From: Culex pipiens pallens
Lineage: Eukaryota > Arthropoda > Insecta > Diptera > Culicidae
DNA length: 64,000 bases
NCBI RefSeq assembly: GCF_016801865.2
Contig: NC_068939.1
Span: forward strand, 150,055,132-150,119,131
Direction of reading: 5' to 3'
Positions 21,833 through 33,820 of the stretch are shown here, piece after piece. The position numbers and the translations under genes are program-made. Within the stretch, counting starts at the first letter, position 1; each line of letters begins with the position of its first letter. The notes below the pieces were generated by a model that saw only the letters and a list, made by a program, of their open reading frames with translations, made no database searches and was not told the origin of the DNA.

Positions 21833-23762
21833 AGGTGGGGCAAGTGTACCATATGGATTTTTAGTATGAAAAAAAATACGAATTGCTGCAGCAACATATT
21901 TTATTGTGAAAAAAATACATGAAAGTTCTTAAAAACTGATAAACAATTGTTTAAAAAATTGTCCATACACGATATAATAATATCATGAATATTTACTATT
22001 TATCATCTAAGTAATATTTTTTTTCGTAAAAATGGTCAAATTATTAGTAAAATATTATTTTTTAATCTAAAAATGAAAGAAACGTTTTAAATACATCCTA
22101 ATCTGATGTGGGTAATTCTCCGCCAACTCACACAGCAGTTGCCCCGACCCCTCTTCGATTTGCGTGAAACTTTGTCCTAAGGGGTAACTTTTGTCCCTGA
22201 TCACGAATCCGAGGTCCGTTTTTTGATATCTCGTGACGGAGGGGCGGTACGACCCCTTCCATTTTTGAACATGCGAAAAAAGAGGTGTTTTTCAATAATT
22301 TGCAGCCTGAAACGGTGATGAGATAGAAATTTGGTGTCAAAGGGACTTTTTTGTAAAATTAGACGCCCGATTTGATGGCGTACTCAGAATTCCGAAAAAA
22401 CGTATTTTTCATCGAAAAAAACACTAAAAAAGTTTTAAAAATTCTCCCATTTTCCGTTACTCGACTGTAAAAAATTTTGGAACATGTCATTTTATGGGAA
22501 ATTTAATGTACTTTTCGAATCTACATTGTCCCAGAAGGGTCATTTTTTCATTTAGAACAAAATTTTTCATTTTAAAATTTCGTGTTTTTTCTAACTTTGC
22601 AGGGTTATTTTTTAGAGTGTAACAATGTTCTATAAAGTTGTAGAGCAGACAATTACAAAAATTTTGATATATAGACATAAGGGGTTTGCTTATAAACATC
22701 ACGAGTTATCGCGATTTTACGAAAAAAAGTTTTGAAAAAGTTGGTCGTCATCGATCATGGCCGTTCATGGTCACCCGCGACAGACACGGACGACGAAACA
22801 AAGAGAAACGCAAAAAGTAACTTTTTCAAAACTTTTTTTCGTAAAATCGCGATAACTTGTGATTTTTACTAGCAAACCCCTTATGTCTATATATCAAAAT
22901 TTTTTTAATTGTCTGCTCTACAACTTTGTAGAACATTGTTACACTCTAAAAAATAACCCTGCAAAGTTAGAAAAAACACGAAATTTTAAAATGAAAAATT
23001 TTGTTTTAAATGAAAAAATGACCCTTCTGGGACAATGTAGATTCGAAAAGTACATTAAATTTCCCATAAAATGACATGTTCCAAAATTTTTTACAGTCGA
23101 GTAACGGAAAATGGGAGAATTTTTAAAACTTTTTAAGTGTTTTTTTCGATGAAAAATACGTTTTTCTGAATTCTGAGTACGCCATCAAATCGGGCGTCTA
23201 ATTTTACATAAAAGTCCCTTTGACACCAAATTTCTATCTCATCACCGTTTCAGGCTGCAAATTATTGAAAAACACCTCTTTTTTCGCATGTTCAAAAATG
23301 GAAGGGGTCGTACCGCCCCTCCGTCACGAGATATCAAAAAACGGACCTCGGATTCGTGATCAGGGACAAAAGTTACCCCTTAGGACAAAGTTTCACGCAA
23401 ATCGAAGAGGGGTCGGGGCAACTTTTCCCGATTTCGTGTGAGTTGGTAGAGAATTACCCATGTATCTAAGTGATAATAGTTCAATTGTTAGTAAATTAGC
23501 ATGTTTTTTCATGCATTGTTCCTCTTGCCCCAACGGGTTGTTCGTCTTGCCCCACTAGTTGAGTAGAACGTACGAAAAATCAATAATTTTAAAATCAATT
23601 TTTTACATTAAAAAACAGATTTTTTTAAAAACTTGTTCTATCAAAGTCTCAGTCAAGACCTGGAATAAGATGATTCTAAAAAATCTGACAGATTTTTTAA
23701 CGTTTTTCATGGGTTATAACGAGCATTTCCTTAGCTTGTTACACTTGCCCCACTTTCCCCTA
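21833..23762. mobile_element. Possible larger element with GTGGGGCAAGTGTA ends
   Basis: AGGTGGGGCAAGTGTACC at 21834 and the inverse GTTACACTTGCCCCACTT ending near 23755 could be terminal inverted repeats. They enclose the 1.35-kb palindrome at 22109-23460 and another internal CTTGCCCC pair at 23525-23555. There is no transposase. It may be one composite or two nested repeats. Confidence 0.45.
22109..23460. repeat. 1.35-kb palindrome, about 635-bp arms
   Basis: The termini are TGGGTAATTCTCCGCCAACT (22109) and its near-complement ending GAATTACCCA (23460). Arms pair nearly base for base to about 22742 and from about 22815, leaving a 72-bp unpaired centre that is GC-richer (GGTCACCCGCGACAGACACGG). 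The centre is flanked by AAGTTTTGAAAAAGTT / AACTTTTTCAAAACTT. Fragments of the family occur at about 1607-1672 and 44880-45240. Matching ORFs on the two arms are shadows of the inverted repeat. Confidence 0.9.
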
Positions 23763-24875
23763 ACTATTTTTTTTCGATCTCGCTGTAAATATTTTCAAAT
23801 CGACAACATTAATGTTCAAAATCAGTCAAAAAAGGTGACGATTTTGGAAACATTTCAATGTCTACAAATTTGACTTCCGGTACTTCCAGGATTAGCTTAC
23901 GGTATTTTTATCCGTACGTACGTACGTAGTACATGTCAATAATATTTGTCTCAAAACCGAAGTGCGGCAAGATGGCACACCATGGACGATCTATGCAGAT
24001 GCACAGAACGCTGCATACACGTGACAGACCACGTGTGGTAAAAGTGTGTTGGGGGGGTGGAAAAGAAGGAAGCAAACAACAGTAGATCGAAAGAAAAAGC
24101 ACACACTAATTTGTGTTCAAGGAACCAGGCAAGTTTGCATGCACAGTTACAGATTCTCGTTGTGTGGGAGAGCGGAGCAAGTGCACATGCATGTAAATCA
24201 TTAAAATGTTCCAACATAAATATTTTCACAGTTGATAAAATACCTTACAGCTTGGTTTCCCTTTTGAGAATATTCAATGAGGTCGGCGTCGTTGTCGTTG
24301 TACTGTGCTGGGGGTGCTGCTACTATCTGAGCATCCCAGCAGCAGTACCTCGGACCCACCCACTGCTGCCAACTGGTTCCAAGAAGGTGGGCAGAGCCGT
24401 GTGTTTGACGGTTGGCCATAGCGGGTGATCAGGAGTGAATTGTTAAAAGCGACAATTTTAAAGTTTGGGCTGCTTTAGAACTCATTAACTCGCAAGTTGT
24501 GAAATTGATCAGTTTTTGAATGTGACATTAATTTTTGAAATAATTAAATAAAATTAAGAAAAGTCATCCCTGGGTCAGCATCCCCCCCAGCAAACTCCAA
24601 GTGCTCCTTGGACAAACAGTTCCGATCCCGTGCTGGCCGCCATATCCCGACTCTCGGTTGCGTTAAATACCCGGGAAAAACAACACAAGTGAAGTGGCCA
24701 GCCAGTCATGCATGCCAAGCGCCCAGGCCAAGTCAACCGTCATGACCGGCACAACGGTGCGCGAGGGACGCCCATCGACTGAAGTGGTTCTCGGAAGAGT
24801 ACCTCCGTTGGACCTGGACCTGAAATAGCACACACTACTGTTTACCTGGCGTCGTCGTGGACGTTCCGGCGGATT
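23763..24875. other. Probable single-copy host DNA, no gene recognised
   Basis: GC content rises from about 23930 on and repeat-family motifs disappear. A (GTAC)n-like stretch lies at 23913-23930. Open frames up to 123 codons (24057-24428) have no domain, no credible codon pattern and low-complexity valine/cysteine runs. The stretch continues at 33825 across the LTR insertion. It could be intronic or intergenic. Confidence 0.4.
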
Positions 24876-24879
24876 GTTG

Positions 24880-25243
24880 TGTTGTGCATAAAAAATGCAC
24901 AACTATACATTTTCGGGTATATTCCTTAGCGTAGCTGCAATCAATGATTGCACAAGCACGCGTTGCAGCTGACGCTAAAGAGGAATGACAATAAATTAAG
25001 TCTCGATCTCGAAATCTTCACGCATTGATGCGTGGGCCAACCAAAATAGATGACCCATATTCATAGACAACGATGCGTGGATAATACAAGAAGGGACGTA
25101 GGTTTGCGCAGGTTAGTTTGGAGACTGGTTAGAGATAGTTTGAGAATAAAGGGGCTGCGCGTGATGCACAGTCAGTCTGTTCTGGGAAACCAGCAAGAGT
25201 AGATCATTTAATATCACATCCTGGGTAGTCTCGAGATATAACA
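24880..25243 (+). repeat. 5' LTR
   Basis: This is a 364-bp LTR, TGTTGTGCAT...AGATATAACA. It starts with a perfect 9-bp-stem hairpin (GTTGTGCAT / ATGCACAAC, 24881-24903), and a longer imperfect stem lies at 24921-24986 (ATTCCTTAGCGT...ACGCTAAAGAGGAAT). AATAAA occurs at 24990 and again near 25144, candidates for poly(A) signals. The promoter and transcript start were not located. Confidence 0.95.
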
Positions 25244-25256
25244 CTGGTGTCGGAAA
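25244..25256 (+). promoter_or_regulatory. Candidate primer binding site
   Basis: CTGGTGTCGGAAA directly follows the LTR; TGG complements the CCA end of a tRNA. I do not assign the tRNA. Confidence 0.55.
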
Positions 25257-25311
25257 AAAATGTGAAAGTAGTGAAAACAAAACGCAGTTTATTAAAGATG
25301 ACGACCTCGCG

Positions 25312-25330
25312 ATGACAATGGACACGAATG
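25312..25330 (+). other. Short leader ORF ending at a consensus splice donor
   Basis: The ATG at 25312 opens six codons plus one base, then reaches GTAAGT at 25331, a consensus 5' splice site. A near acceptor (ACATTTTCAG, ending 25380) would remove only 50 nt and put the leader ORF out of frame with gag. The distant acceptor at 32400 keeps the leader in frame with the ORF at 32401-32597. Unspliced, this leader ORF stops at 25339, before gag. Confidence 0.5.
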
Positions 25331-25396
25331 GTAAGTAGAAAATAAATAATCACAAGAAAACAAAAGTTATACATTTTCAGCAATAACTTTAAAAAG

Positions 25397-26734
25397 ATGG
25401 AAAATTGGTTCAAATTAGAACACATCGAACCATTTGACGGTTCGGTGCAAAAATTAAAACCGTTCATTGAAATGGTAGATCTATTCCACAAAATTACTAA
25501 AACGGAAGCCACAAATGAGAAACAATTCCTAACAGTGATTAAATACTGCAAGCTCTCTGAAAAAATTCAATCAGAAATAAAGAACTATTTTTTCCAAACT
25601 TGGAATGATCTCAAACTGTTTTTACAGGAGAGATACAAACCAAGCTTGAAACAAATGCTTGAGCTGCTTGACTCTGTTAATTCAATATCAGTCAGGCAAA
25701 ATGAAACGCTCTCTGAATTTATTTTCAGATTAGACAAAAAACTAATACAAATAAAACAAAATTGTGGCCATGAGTATGAGTTATTTTACGACCATGCTAT
25801 GGACAAATCCGTATGGAAAGTAAAAGATTTGCTGTCCACAAACGCGATTTTGATTTTAGGTTCGGCTTCTACTTTAGAAGAAGTTGAAATTATATTGAAA
25901 AAGTTTAATCTCCACAATTTAAAAATGTTTGGAAAAATACAACCAATTATTTATAGAGCCCAAAACGAATGGGTTAATAAACAAAACATCTTTCACAATT
26001 GGTATGAAAAACGGCAAGATCTCAGAATGAACAACCCTAGTTATAAGGGCAAATATTACAATCGGTTTTCTACTGGAAAAAGATCCAATTATTATGGTTA
26101 TAAAAGTTATAAATGGAATAATAACAACCATTATAATGAAAACATTATGAACAAACTAATCGAAAAAGCTGAAACGTGTCAAAATGATTTGGAAAAAAAC
26201 AAATACAATAATTACTATATACAAACACATGAAAAACGACAAGCGACACAACAAAAGGAATGTAAGGACATAAAGGAGGAGCCAAAAATAATTGAAAACA
26301 AAATGCTCTCAAAAGAAGCTCAATACAAAATACATACAACAAATAAAGGAAACAATGAAACATCTAACAAGTTTAAGTTAAAAGAATTACAAAGTTATGA
26401 AAGTCAAAATGGCATATCGGAAAATATTATAAATGATAAATCGAATATAAATGTTACTGAAAACAAAGAAAACATTAAAAGTGTTGAAATTAGAACGCAC
26501 CAAATTCAAAACGAAAATCAAAATAAAAACAAATCCAATAAAAATGATTGTAATAGAAAAAATAATCTTGAAAATTATGACGGAGAAAATGAAGTCAAGG
26601 GTTCCAAAAAATCAAAGAAGTTTATAGAAACTGAAAAATATAAGAATAAACTGAATTACGTTCAAAACAATGATAAATACTTGTATAAACAATATGTTGA
26701 CTTTATTGAACATTTAGAAAACATGCATTGTTAA
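25397..26734 (+). CDS. gag: Gag-like protein of the LTR retrotransposon
   Basis: This 445-residue protein is the only sizeable ORF in the element. It would form the particle that packages element RNA. The N-terminal 200 residues look like an insect Ty3/Gypsy Gag capsid region: an FDGSVQKLKPFI opening, FQTWNDLKLFLQERYKP, and ETLSEFIFRLDKKL followed by IKQ. From about residue 200 on it is basic and rich in asparagine, lysine and tyrosine (YYNRFSTGKRSNYYGYKSYK), which probably binds RNA. There is no CCHC knuckle, as in several insect Gypsy lineages. The C-terminal half is low-complexity and lysine/asparagine-rich, reflecting the A-rich plus strand. No protease or RT follows in any frame. The start is the ATG at 25397. 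The family call is by motif likeness only. Confidence 0.75.
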   Translation: MENWFKLEHIEPFDGSVQKLKPFIEMVDLFHKITKTEATNEKQFLTVIKYCKLSEKIQSEIKNYFFQTWNDLKLFLQERYKPSLKQMLELLDSVNSISVRQNETLSEFIFRLDKKLIQIKQNCGHEYELFYDHAMDKSVWKVKDLLSTNAILILGSASTLEEVEIILKKFNLHNLKMFGKIQPIIYRAQNEWVNKQNIFHNWYEKRQDLRMNNPSYKGKYYNRFSTGKRSNYYGYKSYKWNNNNHYNENIMNKLIEKAETCQNDLEKNKYNNYYIQTHEKRQATQQKECKDIKEEPKIIENKMLSKEAQYKIHTTNKGNNETSNKFKLKELQSYESQNGISENIINDKSNINVTENKENIKSVEIRTHQIQNENQNKNKSNKNDCNRKNNLENYDGENEVKGSKKSKKFIETEKYKNKLNYVQNNDKYLYKQYVDFIEHLENMHC

Positions 26735-28282
26735 ACAAAATTTCAACAACTACAATCATAACACAGTACATCTTAACTATACATTGTGTTTATATCTGGC
26801 CAATATAAACATTTAATGAAGAAGACCTACTATGTATTGATCGTAAGAACATAAAACTTGAAATTACATTTACTATTTCTGGAAGTAAATCTGATTCAAA
26901 ATTATGTCCAGTGAAATGTTTAAATTCATCTTTAAAATGGAAATTTAATTAAGTATAAAAATACAATTTTTGAATAATAATAGAACCCTATTATTATTTT
27001 CCAATTCTATTTTTTCTCCTACAGATTAGATATTGAGTAATTTCGTGTGATGAACATGTCAAACGAATGTTTAAGATATCAGAAGCCTTGTTTAATGCTA
27101 AAACAAATATATTTTGACAAAACAAAATAATAAAAGAAAGTTTATTTCAGTTATTTAACAAATATGTTTTTTATATAATTAAAATAAGTAAGCAGAAGAA
27201 AATAATAATATTGCCATCGAATTAAATTAAAAAAAATATAATCAAATTATGTTATTTTTTCGAAATTTAAAAATAAATTAAATAAAATCCGTAATTCATG
27301 TAAACTTCAATTTATTGTTAAAAAAGATAATACAAAAAAAAAGTCAAAAAACCTTGAAAACCATTTTATCAATATTAGAAAAATAACCAACATTAAAAAA
27401 ATAATAATTTAATATTAATAACAACAATAGGAATAAATAAAAAAAAATAAAGTCCACTAATTTCATTTGCATGACATTTAAAATATTTTAAATAATTTTC
27501 TATAATGATAAACCAACAACATTTCCGTACCCTAATATGACGTATAAAAAAATAAAAAGGGTAAAAATAAGAAACATGTCAATGAAATTTATCATCACAA
27601 AAAACTCTTAAAACTAATGATTAAATAAGATTCAAACATAGAATAAATAGATTAAAATAAATTCAAGCAATATTCAGTAAAGCTCTTAGTACACAATCTT
27701 AAATTTATAATTCAAATATTATAAAAATATACATATGATAAAATTATTGATAAACAAAACAAATAAAAACTTCAAATATATCAAAAATTTATTTAAATTT
27801 TATTAAATATTTAAATATTAAAGTCAAAGTCATTTGTATGGATAAAATTCAAAAATCTAATCACATTGTTTTTAAATTTTGTAAAATGCATTGAAATAAT
27901 AACCATTAAATTAAAAAAAAAAATTAAATGAACAAATCAAACCTACACTTTAAAAATATGTTTTTTAAACCCTTATAAATTTAAATCTAGAATATCATTA
28001 AGTCTAGATAACATAAAAATTTGTTAACATTTAAAAAATTGTTGGATTCAAATGAGAGTAAATAATCTTACAAATAAAAACACATTTTTTAATGTAATCA
28101 AAGCTATATGAAATGATTCGAACGTAAAGCTTCATATTTAAATAATAATAATTCACATCTCAAATAAGAGAATAAAACATAACATGAATAAAATTAATCA
28201 CAAACTTTAAATTATAACATAAACATGCAAATAAATAAAAATATAAAATTATTAGCACTAATAATAGTTAATAAATATTTTA

Positions 28283-28530
28283 ATACACGCAATAAAATGT
28301 TTTGTACGATCAGCCTGTACGAGATTTGATTCAGCATTTTTTTTTTGTAGAAGGGAGTCGATAAAGAATTGCCATGAAACAAACCTTGATTTTCTCAATT
28401 CCACAAAACTCTCTTGTAGTTTTGAGAAAGTTGCTTTGACGTTCAGCGTTGATTCAACAAGAATCTTGTTGTTCAAAATAACAAAACATTTTGTTGATTC
28501 AATGACTTATTTTTTTTTTTTGCGTGTAAT
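28283..28530. mobile_element. Possible small MITE inside the LTR element
   Basis: AATACACGCAATAAAATGTTTT near 28283 and AAAACATTTTGTTG...TGCGTGTAAT ending 28530 form imperfect inverted ends around a GC-richer core, which contrasts with the surrounding AT-rich interior. The 72-codon minus-strand ORF here (28258-28476) is probably incidental. Confidence 0.45.
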
Positions 28531-29499
28531 AAAGTGGTAAGATCAATTAATAGAAAGAACCAATCGTATTATTATGGTAGAAGCAATAATGAACAAATTT
28601 ATACATTGATATGAAAAAAAAACAACAGTTGAGTTATACATATTTGGTCTGATAAGATTTATTTTCTATGCTGTATTATTGTATAAAATTGAGTTATGTT
28701 AAGGTAAGCAATATATTTTGTTTAACAAATCGCTTTATTAAACTTCCAGACGATGATCAAATCATTCAAATTAATCCATTTCATACATTTTAGACGAGGC
28801 AAATTCAGATACATAGATGTTTAGTACCTGGTAATTTATCCCATTTTTTTTTTCTTCTTCAACTTGGTAAGTAACTTAATAACTTGATTTTAGTTCTTAT
28901 ATACACAAATCTTCACTTTGTCATTAATTCAATATCATGCGATTTTTTTTTTTTCTTTTGATTATCCATTCAGATTTTCTTTTTTTTTATACATTCATTC
29001 AGTTAAAATATTATTAAACGTTCAATCAAAATCGATGATTTTCATGCTCAAAACTTTTTTTTTTCTTCTTTTTATTAATCGGTAAACGAAATTGACTTTA
29101 AAAAAATAAACAAATAAAGTTCGAAAAATTAAAAAGCATTCTTAAAATTTGGTTTCTTAAGAATACTGTAATATCATGGAAATAATTAAAAACTCATAAA
29201 AAAGTTTACTCCTATCTATTACCAACAATGGAAAAATAGATATGTATTATTTATTACTAAACGATATTTCAAAAATGAAAACCGAGTAAAACATATAAAA
29301 AATCTATTATTAAGAAAAAAGTATGAAAATTCAATGGTTCAAATTTCAGCAATTCAATATACAACATCAGGCAAAACATTAAGTTAAATCGAATAGAAAT
29401 TGTAAATATAGACTAACTCATTTGATTTAATTTAGATGTAGCAAGCAGTAAAGTAAAAGCATCACAATTTAAAAAAATGCTTCATTAAACTAATGTAAT

Positions 29500-29665
29500 C
29501 ACTAGTGTTAGTGACTTCTCACGATTTCGCGGACAGCATGAAATTCACGAAATTCCACAATTTCCGCGAAATCCCGCTTAATTAAGCATTTTTTTTTAAA
29601 CACTCCGTGAAATTTAGTGTTTTTGCATTGCATTTGTATAACGTGAAAGATCACTAAGCATGGTA
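29500..29665. repeat. Embedded GC-richer repeat fragment
   Basis: TTCTCACGATTTCGCGGAC, CACGAAATTCCACAATTTCC and GCGAAATCCCGC contrast sharply with the flanking sequence. TTAGTGAC near 29510 and GATCACTAAG near 29652 could be weak inverted ends. Confidence 0.35.
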
Positions 29666-32387
29666 ATCACATGTTTAAACTGACACTTTGCATAATCTAG
29701 TATAAAAAAAGAAAATGTTTCATAATTGTTAAAAATATATTTATTTTTCATTTACTATATTTGAACTAAAGTACCTCTATCCATTTTAGAAGAAAAGCAG
29801 TTTCATCATTTTTTTTTTCTTTCAAGTTTTTGTCAACTATTTTTAAAAAGGTAAATTTTTGTTTATATATTTCAATAAATTTATTAATCATGATTTTCTG
29901 TTACACACATTTTTAATATCAAAGCATTCAAACATCATAAAAACACAAATAATACCATTCAATACTAAACAATAACAAACTAATAATTTATTTGAAACTA
30001 TAGTAATGATAAGTTTATAGTTGAGTACAATGGCAAATATTGTTTTATTTCAACATTTTAGTTGACTATTTCAGTCAATTTATTAAAAATTCTAATAAAA
30101 TTGCATGACTCCAACAAAAAAAAAGTGGATAATAAAATTTTTTAAATGATTCAAATAAAGCTTTTAAAGATTTCAATTTCATGCCTGCAAAATGTTAAAA
30201 AAATATATATAAAATTAAAATAATTTGAAAAGATTTTGTTCTTTTTATTATCAAAACAGTAACATCAAATAAAATTGATTGCAAATAATATGTGTAAATA
30301 ATCAGCTGTTTCACTAACATATATAAAGGTTTTAAATATTGGAACAAGGATTTGTAAACAAATTCATTCTTATAACTTTCTAATCATGTTAAAACAATCT
30401 TTCATACGTTTAACCAAAAAATAAGTACAATAAAAAAAGAAGAAACTATTTTGATAAAACACAATAAATTAAAAAAAAAAATCTATAATGACATTTAAAT
30501 CACTTTTGTTTTTGCATGCTAAGAATTTAACATTTTGCCAGAATTTAAATAATACCAAGAAGGAAAAAGCAAAAGATCTATTATTAAAATTGAAAACTTA
30601 ATTCTACAAAAAATTGACGTGGATGATAATTGTAAAGTAATTTCGGAAAATTTAAAATAATATTCAGCTTAGACAGAACAAATATCTTAAAAATAATTAT
30701 CAATTTCCATAAAAATCATAATTTAAAAAAAGCAAATCATGGTAAATAAATAGACATGCTAAAAAGAAAAACGAAAGGACTACCAAGTTTTGATAAACAA
30801 AACGGAAGCAATTTTAATATTTAAATTAGTAGCACTATTTTTGTTTTTATTTTTTGAATTTTTAGCTATCTTGTATTTGATAAATGTGTAAGAAGAAAAC
30901 AATACAATTCTATACGTACGATATCATTGTACGTACGTATACAAATAATTGGTTCCATCTATAAGAAGGAAACAGCATAATTTTATTTTGTTTTCTCTTT
31001 ATACACAAATCAAAACAATTGCAATTTCAATTAATTATTCTGAAACAATACAAATTATTTAAAACAAAATTAAAACATTATTTAGGATAATATTAAAGAG
31101 TTTGAAACTTTTTAGACGGAGCTCACTCTAAAAAGTTTGAAACATAAAAAATATTGAAATATTCCTAAACATATAAATAGAATTACACTCTAGTTAATTG
31201 TCACGAGAAAAAAAATATATTTCAATGAAAAATGCAATCAAACATATACAAATATACATATAAAGTTATAAATGGAATTCTAAAAATAGTCATTTGAAAT
31301 AAAATAATAGGTATTGCAAAAATCTGTAAGTAATATAAAAATGAGGTCTAACTGAGAAAGCTAAAGATTTTTTTTTTTGTTAGGTTAGTTCAAGGTTATT
31401 TTATAAAATATTTTATTTTTAAATGATTTTAGAATTTTTATTTATGAAAGTTTAAATGATAAAGTTCGTTATTAGTTATACGATTTCCAAAACAAAGAAA
31501 TTATTAATCTACACTTATTGTGAAATCCTCATAAAGACAAAAAAAAAAAGGGAAAAACAATGATCTGGTATCTAATAAATAATTTCATTTTGCAAATAAA
31601 ATAATTGGCAGTTAATTTTCAAGAAAAAATAAATAAAAATAAAAAACGTTAACAAATTGAGATCAATGTTATTCAATTCAATGTTCATGATACTTGTTTT
31701 TTATGTGTACTTCTCTTTAAAAAACATTTATTACTGCATAATGAAATCAAATAAAACAAAATGAATGTAATTATATTTTAAAACAGATAATTTGTTTTGA
31801 TTATTAAACTTTACGTGGTTAATAAAAAAATCATTAATAATTTGAATAGTAGCGAACAAAAGGAAAAGCATTCAATAATTGGATTTAAAATAATTAAACT
31901 GATTCTATTATACACTTTTTAAATAAAAATAAAAAGTATCATCAAAACGGCACATATATATTTCTATGTCACAAGTAATCAACAAAAAAAAACAGAAAAT
32001 AAAAATATCATCAAAATGTAAAAAGCATTATAAAGCACATTTACAAAGTTCATAAAATTAAAAGCTAATAACTTTATATTTTAAATCATTACAAGCAATA
32101 GATCGACAAATGTAAGAAATTCACTATACACCTAATAGCATTAGAAAAAACACAAAATAATAGAAACATTTAAAAGACTTTTTGCTGAAAACTTAATTAT
32201 TTTTCAAAAATACATTTTTTCACACTTAGTAAGACAATATTTTTATAATTTTCTTTCAAACAATGTATCCTTCTGAAAAGAATGATAGTTAACATGGTTG
32301 ATTATTTTAATCTCAAAAATCTGAAAAAGTATGTTGTAAATGTACACATTGATAAGGTTAAAGAGATAACATTCATTATGTAAAAAG

Positions 32388-32400
32388 TTTTTTTTGTTAG
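32388..32400 (+). promoter_or_regulatory. Candidate splice acceptor
   Basis: A run of eight T followed by GTTAG ends at 32400, directly in front of the only open, GC-richer stretch in the 3' part of the LTR element. Confidence 0.5.
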
Positions 32401-32597
32401 GGGGAAGGAAATCCCCTCGTCGTCAAACACATCAACAGTGCAACTATAACACATCATCGCAATCGGTAAATCAACAACAGGACCGAGGCCAATACCAACA
32501 ACTGCAACAAAATCATAACAGTGGAAAAACCGTCGTGGGACAACTTCGGAGATTTAACGCATTTTCAACGCCTACAAACAGCCATCCTGAATATTGA
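32401..32597 (+). CDS. Putative second exon: small basic, glutamine-rich protein
   Basis: An open frame of 65 codons follows the acceptor and has no ATG of its own near the start, so it needs upstream splicing to be translated. With the donor at 25331 the phase matches, giving a 71-residue product overall. Composition is unlike the rest of the element: GC-richer, many CAA/CAG and CGT codons, an arginine/lysine-rich start (GGRKSPRRQTHQQ), a Q/N-rich middle and a second basic patch (GQLRRFNAF). No known domain was recognised. It is too short and too polar for an envelope protein. A small RNA-binding accessory factor is one possibility, purely by analogy. Confidence 0.45.
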
Positions 32598-33442
32598 TCT
32601 AAAAACATTCAATAGTTTCAATATAAATATATTCAAAATATTTGAATGAATAAGCACAAACAACATTACCAGATAAAATATAATTTATGCCTGTAGTCAT
32701 CCTGCACATCATATCTTACTTAGCTATACAAGAAACATTCAAATTAATTGGAAAAAGTAAAAAATATAAGCTAAATCATTGACAAACATAATAAATCAAA
32801 AACAATGACAATATCATTTTTACTATCTATCAATTTCATAAAACGAGAAAAAATAAGAATAAAACAAAACAAAAAGATCTGCAGAAAAAAATACAATCAC
32901 ATGCAACATTTATGATAATTTAAGGACAATGCAGAGTAATAAATGGGTTTTAACTAGATTACTTTTTCAAAACAACCAATGCGTCATGGGTTTCCTATGT
33001 ACATAGATCTTTTGAAAAAGTAAGCGAGATTAACTCAATAAGCTTAAAATCCTTTCCTTATTACCTTTCCCAAACAAATTGTGTCCTACTAACCCCGAGT
33101 CAACCGCGGGTAATCGGTTTCCTACATTAACATTTATTTTTAATAATATGTCATTAGTTTAAGGAAATAAATTGAAAATTGTAGAAAAAATACATATACA
33201 AAGTAACGAGCAAAAATGTACGTCCCAAAAACAATCAGGTTTAGATATTGAGCCAAGAAAAAATAAATTTAAATGGAGAATGAGTAGAAAACAGATTTTG
33301 ATCTAGGTCAGCCGATATAAGCATATTATGAGAAAAAGAGCGAAATGTTATACTAAGGAAGACCAACAGAAACAGATACACAGATAAAATATAATGTTTT
33401 AACTCAAGTGACATTTATTAAAGAGTAATTAAACAGCTTTTC

Positions 33443-33456
33443 GGAAGGGGTAGTAA
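33443..33456 (+). promoter_or_regulatory. Candidate polypurine tract
   Basis: GGAAGGGGTAGTAA directly precedes the 3' LTR; the purine run is short and interrupted by T. Confidence 0.45.
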
Positions 33457-33820
33457 TGTTGTGCATAAAAAATGCACAACTATACATTTTCGGGTATATT
33501 CCTTAGCGTAGCTGCAATCAATGATTGCACAAGCACGCGTTGCAGCTGACGCTAAAGAGGAATGACAATAAATTAAGTCTCGATCTCGAAATCTTCACGC
33601 ATTGATGCGTGGGCCAACCAAAATAGATGACCCATATTCATAGACAACGATGCGTGGATAATACAAGAAGGGACGTAGGTTTGCGCAGGTTAGTTTGGAG
33701 ACTGGTTAGAGATAGTTTGAGAATAAAGGGGCTGCGCGTGATGCACAGTCAGTCTGTTCTGGGAAACCAGCAAGAGTAGATCATTTAATATCACATCCTG
33801 GGTAGTCTCGAGATATAACA
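33457..33820 (+). repeat. 3' LTR
   Basis: This LTR has the same 364 bp as the 5' LTR, and I see no difference on reading through both. Confidence 0.95.

Larger units (their letters stand above)
26735..32387. other. Non-coding AT-rich interior of the LTR element
   Basis: About 5.65 kb has no ORF beyond about 70 codons and a strong A over T bias on the plus strand. It is interrupted by a cluster of long pyrimidine tracts at about 28330, 28510, 28846, 28945, 28980, 29056 and 29810. A donor-like GTAAGTAA lies at 28867. Because the LTRs look identical, the missing pol is an inherited property of this element type, not decay of this copy. This resembles LARD or TR-GAG elements of plants in organisation. 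Two embedded foreign-looking pieces are listed separately. Confidence 0.8.

Noticed and set aside
24057..24428. 123-codon host gene
   Set aside because: Low-complexity valine/cysteine stretch, overlapping opposite ORFs, no domain.
32394..32597. Envelope gene of the LTR element
   Set aside because: Only 65 codons, no signal peptide or membrane segment, polar and Q-rich composition.
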